Of a stretch of DNA of 33,647 bases, positions 31,019 through 33,647 are shown one piece after another. The notes beneath the pieces are model-generated. The model searched no databases and had not been told where the DNA came from. It saw only the letters and a list, made by a program, of their open reading frames with translations. Positions within the stretch are counted from its first letter, which is position 1. Each line of letters begins with the position of its first letter. The position numbers and the translations under genes are program-made. Location: the NCBI RefSeq assembly GCF_001570985.1, contig NZ_BCSS01000039.1, positions 1-33,647 of the forward strand, in the 5' to 3' direction. The DNA is from Janibacter limosus NBRC 16128. Lineage in GTDB: Bacteria > Actinomycetota > Actinomycetes > Actinomycetales > Dermatophilaceae.

Positions 31019-32416
31019 ATGGAGCGTCAGGGGCATGACGAAGCAGTCAGCATGATGGTCGAGCGAGGCGTCGACCAGCGTGCGATCACTGTCTTCGAGG
31101 ACTATTGGCAGCAGCTCGCAGAGGGGGCGCAGGGGATCGTCCGTGAGGACGAGATCGAGCCGCTCGTGGACGTGCCCGAGCTCGCCGCCATCGAGGTCAG
31201 TGATGACGAGCGCAGGGCTGCGCTCGCTCGGGTGGCCATCGTCAAGCTCAATGGCGGTCTCGGCACGAGCATGGGCATGGCCGGCCCCAAGGCGGCGCTC
31301 GTCGCACGCGACGGTCTGACCTTCCTGGACGTCATCGTCCGGCAGCTCATCGGCCTCGAGGAGCGCTACGGCGCTCGGCCGCCACTGGTGCTGATGAACT
31401 CCTTCCGCACGCGTGACGCGTCGCTGCAGATCCTCGAGCGGTACCCCCAGATGGCGCGGCAGGAGCTGCCGCTGGACTTCCTGCAGAACATGGAGCCCAA
31501 GCTCGACGCCGCCGCCCTCGCACCCGTGTCGTGGCCCGAGGACCCCGAGCTCGAGTGGTGCCCGCCGGGTCACGGTGACGTCTACGTCGCACTCGCCGCC
31601 TCCGGCCTGCTCGACCAGATGCGCGCATCGGGTATCCGCTATGCCTTCCTCTCCAACTCCGACAACCTGGGTGCCACCTGCGACCCCGACATCGCCGCCT
31701 GGCTGATGGCCGAGGGCATCCCCTTCGCCGCGGAGGTCGCCGAGCGGACCCTCAACGACCGCAAGGGCGGCCACGTCGCGGTGCGCCGCAGCGATGGGCG
31801 CCTCGTCCTGCGCGAGGCCGCGATGGTCCTCGACGAGGAGCAGGACCTCTTCCAGGACACCAGCCGGCACCGGTGGTTCAACACCAACAACCTCTGGGTG
31901 GACCTCGACCGCCTCGACGAGCTGCTGCGTGAGCGCGGTGGGGTGCTCGGTCTGCCGATCATCGTCAACCGCAAGACCGTCGACCCCACCCGTCCCGACT
32001 CGACGCCCGTCATCCAGATCGAGTCCGCGATGGGCTCGGCCATCGAGGCCTTCGAGGGCAGCGTCGCGCTCCGCGTGCCGCGCTCGCGCTTCCGCCCGGT
32101 CAAGACGACCAACGAGCTCCTGCTCCTGCGCAGTGACGTCTTCGAGTTCGATGAGCACTCGCGGATCGTCTCCCGGATCGAGCACAAGGAGCCCCGGGTG
32201 AGCCTGGGCGGGGCGTACAAGTTCGTGCGGGAGTTCGACGCGCGCTTCCCGTCGGGAGTCCCGTCGATGCGGGAGTGCACCTCGCTGGCCGTCGACGGCG
32301 ACGTGACCTTCGGGGCCGACGTGAGCATGGTCGGTGACGTCGAGGTCAGCGCGCAGACCCCGGCCACCGTGCCGGACGGGACCCGGCTCGAGGGCCGGAT
32401 CTCCTTGCCGCAGTGA
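31019..32416 (+). CDS. UDPGP-type UTP-glucose-1-phosphate uridylyltransferase
   Basis: A 465-residue enzyme making UDP-glucose from UTP and glucose-1-phosphate. The nucleotide-binding motif KLNGGLGTSMGM (76-87) and FLSNSDNLGAT belong to the eukaryotic-like UDPGP family rather than to bacterial GalU. WFNTNNLWVDL and RFRPVKTTNELLLL, also typical, are present. ATG 31019 is chosen because a TAGGGT hexamer lies 7 bp upstream; GTG 31010 and ATG 31013 are in-frame alternatives. The stop overlaps the next GTG (GTGA). Confidence 0.93.
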   Translation: MERQGHDEAVSMMVERGVDQRAITVFEDYWQQLAEGAQGIVREDEIEPLVDVPELAAIEVSDDERRAALARVAIVKLNGGLGTSMGMAGPKAALVARDGLTFLDVIVRQLIGLEERYGARPPLVLMNSFRTRDASLQILERYPQMARQELPLDFLQNMEPKLDAAALAPVSWPEDPELEWCPPGHGDVYVALAASGLLDQMRASGIRYAFLSNSDNLGATCDPDIAAWLMAEGIPFAAEVAERTLNDRKGGHVAVRRSDGRLVLREAAMVLDEEQDLFQDTSRHRWFNTNNLWVDLDRLDELLRERGGVLGLPIIVNRKTVDPTRPDSTPVIQIESAMGSAIEAFEGSVALRVPRSRFRPVKTTNELLLLRSDVFEFDEHSRIVSRIEHKEPRVSLGGAYKFVREFDARFPSGVPSMRECTSLAVDGDVTFGADVSMVGDVEVSAQTPATVPDGTRLEGRISLPQ

Positions 32417-33066
32417 GGCGCTCGCCGGGACCCGTCCTGACGGGCACGACTCCGGGCGGTGAGGGGCTCTCCCTTCGCCCCCTGCAGCGGCGGGACCGCG
32501 ATGAGTTCCTCGCGCTGCGGACCCGCAGCGCGCAGTGGCTGCGACCGTGGGACCCCACGGTCCCTCCCGGTGGCACTCCTCGTCGGGACATCGCCGCGGA
32601 CTTCCGTGGGTACGTGCGCGCGCTCGACGCGGAGATGCGCTCGGGGAGCGGGATGAGCCTGGTGATCGCCGTCGACGACGCGATCGTCGGGATGGTCGCC
32701 GCGAGCAGCATCGTCGAGGGCGCCCTGCGCTCCGGGAGCATCGGGTACTGGGTCGGGCACGAGGTCGCCGGCCGAGGCATCGCGCCAACCGCGGTCGCGG
32801 TGCTGGCCGACCACCTCATGGATCCTCGTGGCCGGGCGCTGCACCGGATCCAGGTGGAGATCCGCCTCGACAACGCTCCCAGCCTGGCGGTGGCGGCCAA
32901 GCTCGGGCTGCGTGACGAGGGCATCCGTCGTGCCTACCTGCACATCGACGGAGCCTGGCGCGACCATCGCTCCTTCGCCGTCGTGGCCGAGGACCTCGGT
33001 CCCGGAGGGCTGCTCGAGCGACTTTCACACCAACAACATCAGTCACGCGCGCGACACACCGAGTAG
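32413..33066 (+). CDS. GNAT N-acetyltransferase, RimJ/RimL type
   Basis: A 217-residue acetyltransferase. It has the RimJ-like beginning LSLRPLQRRDRDEFLALR and SAQWLRPWDPT, the strand-turn GSIGYWVGHEVAGRGIAP that holds acetyl-CoA (motif A), and the final RIQVEIRLDNAPSLAVAAKLG. The target is a protein N-terminus or an amino group that cannot be told from sequence. It is coupled to the pyrophosphorylase by a 4-base overlap. In actinobacteria this gene often lies just before sepX, as it does here. Confidence 0.9.
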   Translation: MRRSPGPVLTGTTPGGEGLSLRPLQRRDRDEFLALRTRSAQWLRPWDPTVPPGGTPRRDIAADFRGYVRALDAEMRSGSGMSLVIAVDDAIVGMVAASSIVEGALRSGSIGYWVGHEVAGRGIAPTAVAVLADHLMDPRGRALHRIQVEIRLDNAPSLAVAAKLGLRDEGIRRAYLHIDGAWRDHRSFAVVAEDLGPGGLLERLSHQQHQSRARHTE

Positions 33067-33094
33067 CCTGCGCCACCCTGAGCCTCCGGCCTCC

Positions 33095-33108
33095 TAGCGT
33101 TGGGCTCG
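33095..33108 (+). promoter_or_regulatory. -10 element of a likely leaderless transcript (sepX-like gene)
   Basis: TAGCGT (33095-33100) lies 7 bp before GTG 33108. No Shine-Dalgarno is present. Confidence 0.5.
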
Positions 33109-33647
33109 TGCAGCCGAGCAGCCTCATCTTCGTCCTTGTCGTGGCGATCTGGGCTGTCTATCTCCTCCAGTACTGGATCAAGCGCCGCGACCACCTCTCC
33201 ACCGTGCGGTCCGTCGACCGATTTTCCGCAGCGATGCGGGTGCTCGACGACCACTGTCTGCGTCGTGAGGCCGCTGAGCCCACCCCGCGCTCCTACTCCG
33301 TCGCACCGGCACGCGCCGCGCGCCCCGAGGTGACCGTGAAGCACGCTGGTGTCTCCCCTCGTGTGCGCATGGTCGAGCCCGTCGTCGGCGCCTCGCGTCA
33401 GGTGCGCGGCCTGACCCTGCTCACGATGCTCGTGCTCCTGCCCGTGATCGTGCTCGTCGCGGCCTTCGGTCCCCTGCCCTGGTGGGTTGGCGTCGCCTGG
33501 CTCGTCGGGACCGTGGCCGCCTTCGGGTGGCTGCGTCAGGCAGTGCAGGCGCAGCGTGAGGCGCGCGGTCGTGCCCGCGCCGAGCAGCGGCGGACTGCGC
33601 AGCCGAGCGCACCACGCGCCGAGCGCGCCGAGGCTGCTGCACCCACG
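33108..33647 (+). CDS. SepX-like divisome membrane protein, 3' end outside the window
   Basis: The first 180 codons of a frame that is still open at the window end. The N-terminus SSLIFVLVVAIWAVYLLQYW is a membrane helix followed by a basic stretch and RSVDRFSAAMRVL, characteristic of the actinobacterial SepX/GlpR family that helps to stabilise the division septum. Two more hydrophobic segments lie near residues 103-121 and 123-140, and a basic, Ala-rich region begins about residue 145. Order after the GNAT gene matches the family context. GTG 33108 is chosen from the -10 hexamer 7 bp upstream. How much is missing is unknown. Confidence 0.85.
   Translation, partial: MQPSSLIFVLVVAIWAVYLLQYWIKRRDHLSTVRSVDRFSAAMRVLDDHCLRREAAEPTPRSYSVAPARAARPEVTVKHAGVSPRVRMVEPVVGASRQVRGLTLLTMLVLLPVIVLVAAFGPLPWWVGVAWLVGTVAAFGWLRQAVQAQREARGRARAEQRRTAQPSAPRAERAEAAAPT

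Noticed and set aside
30563-32788. 741-codon minus-strand frame opposite the pyrophosphorylase
   Set aside because: The plus strand has unmistakable UDPGP motifs; the antisense frame has none.
1-33647. CRISPR array, rRNA or insertion-sequence transposase
   Set aside because: No regularly spaced repeats, rRNA-like sequence or transposase-like protein was seen on either strand.

Overview
The window is high-GC DNA with actinobacterial gene content: a WhiB-family regulator, RepSA/Pra/FtsK-type transfer genes, a SepX-like divisome protein and many GTG starts, several of which look leaderless. The order of the right-hand chromosomal genes (mscL, SAF protein, fmdB, 5-formyl-THF cyclo-ligase, UDP-glucose pyrophosphorylase, RimJ-like GNAT, sepX) suggests a Micrococcales host, perhaps Intrasporangiaceae/Dermatophilaceae. 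The family-level placement is an inference from synteny and is not proven.

Positions 61-19710 are an integrated conjugative element (ICE) of about 19.6 kb in the 3' part of a tRNA-Arg(CCT) gene. The intact tRNA is rebuilt at the right end (19667-19738, minus strand). A 45-bp direct repeat with one mismatch marks attL (61-105) and attR (19666-19710). A second, shorter repeat pair just inside each end (199-217 and 19597-19620) looks like integrase arm sites.

Reading the ICE from left to right: a small Vsr/DUF559-like nuclease (423-854); a minus-strand membrane protein (1069-1851); a type IV secretion operon (2263-9169) encoding a VirB2-like small membrane protein, VirB3/PrgI-like, VirB4 ATPase, VirB6-like, VirB8/TcpC-like and a two-domain wall hydrolase; two small genes; and a large low-GC protein with a HEPN-like centre (9778-11478). 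A minus-strand pair follows, a PP2C-like phosphatase and an HTH regulator (11571-13192). The regulator is divergent from a second operon (13310-19592): pra, FtsK-type translocase, whiB, two small genes, RepSA-like HUH initiator, xis, int and a terminal unknown gene.

The element therefore joins the replication/integration/control backbone of pSAM2-like AICEs to a wall-spanning secretion apparatus of the ICEBs1/Tcp type. No dedicated relaxase is visible, so the HUH initiator is the best candidate for nicking and the FtsK protein for coupling. The phosphatase/HTH pair, facing pra across a promoter region full of GTTTA motifs, is the most likely control switch and the best candidate for an undescribed regulatory system.

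From 19816 to the end is chromosome: an MFS transporter; a very large SF1 helicase/nuclease-like protein whose Walker A lysine is replaced; a small acidic protein; mscL behind a strong bidirectional terminator; a SAF-domain protein; an FmdB zinc ribbon; a CPA1 antiporter; a penicillin-acylase-family hydrolase; 5-formyl-THF cyclo-ligase; a UDPGP-type pyrophosphorylase; a GNAT acetyltransferase; and a SepX-like gene cut by the window end.
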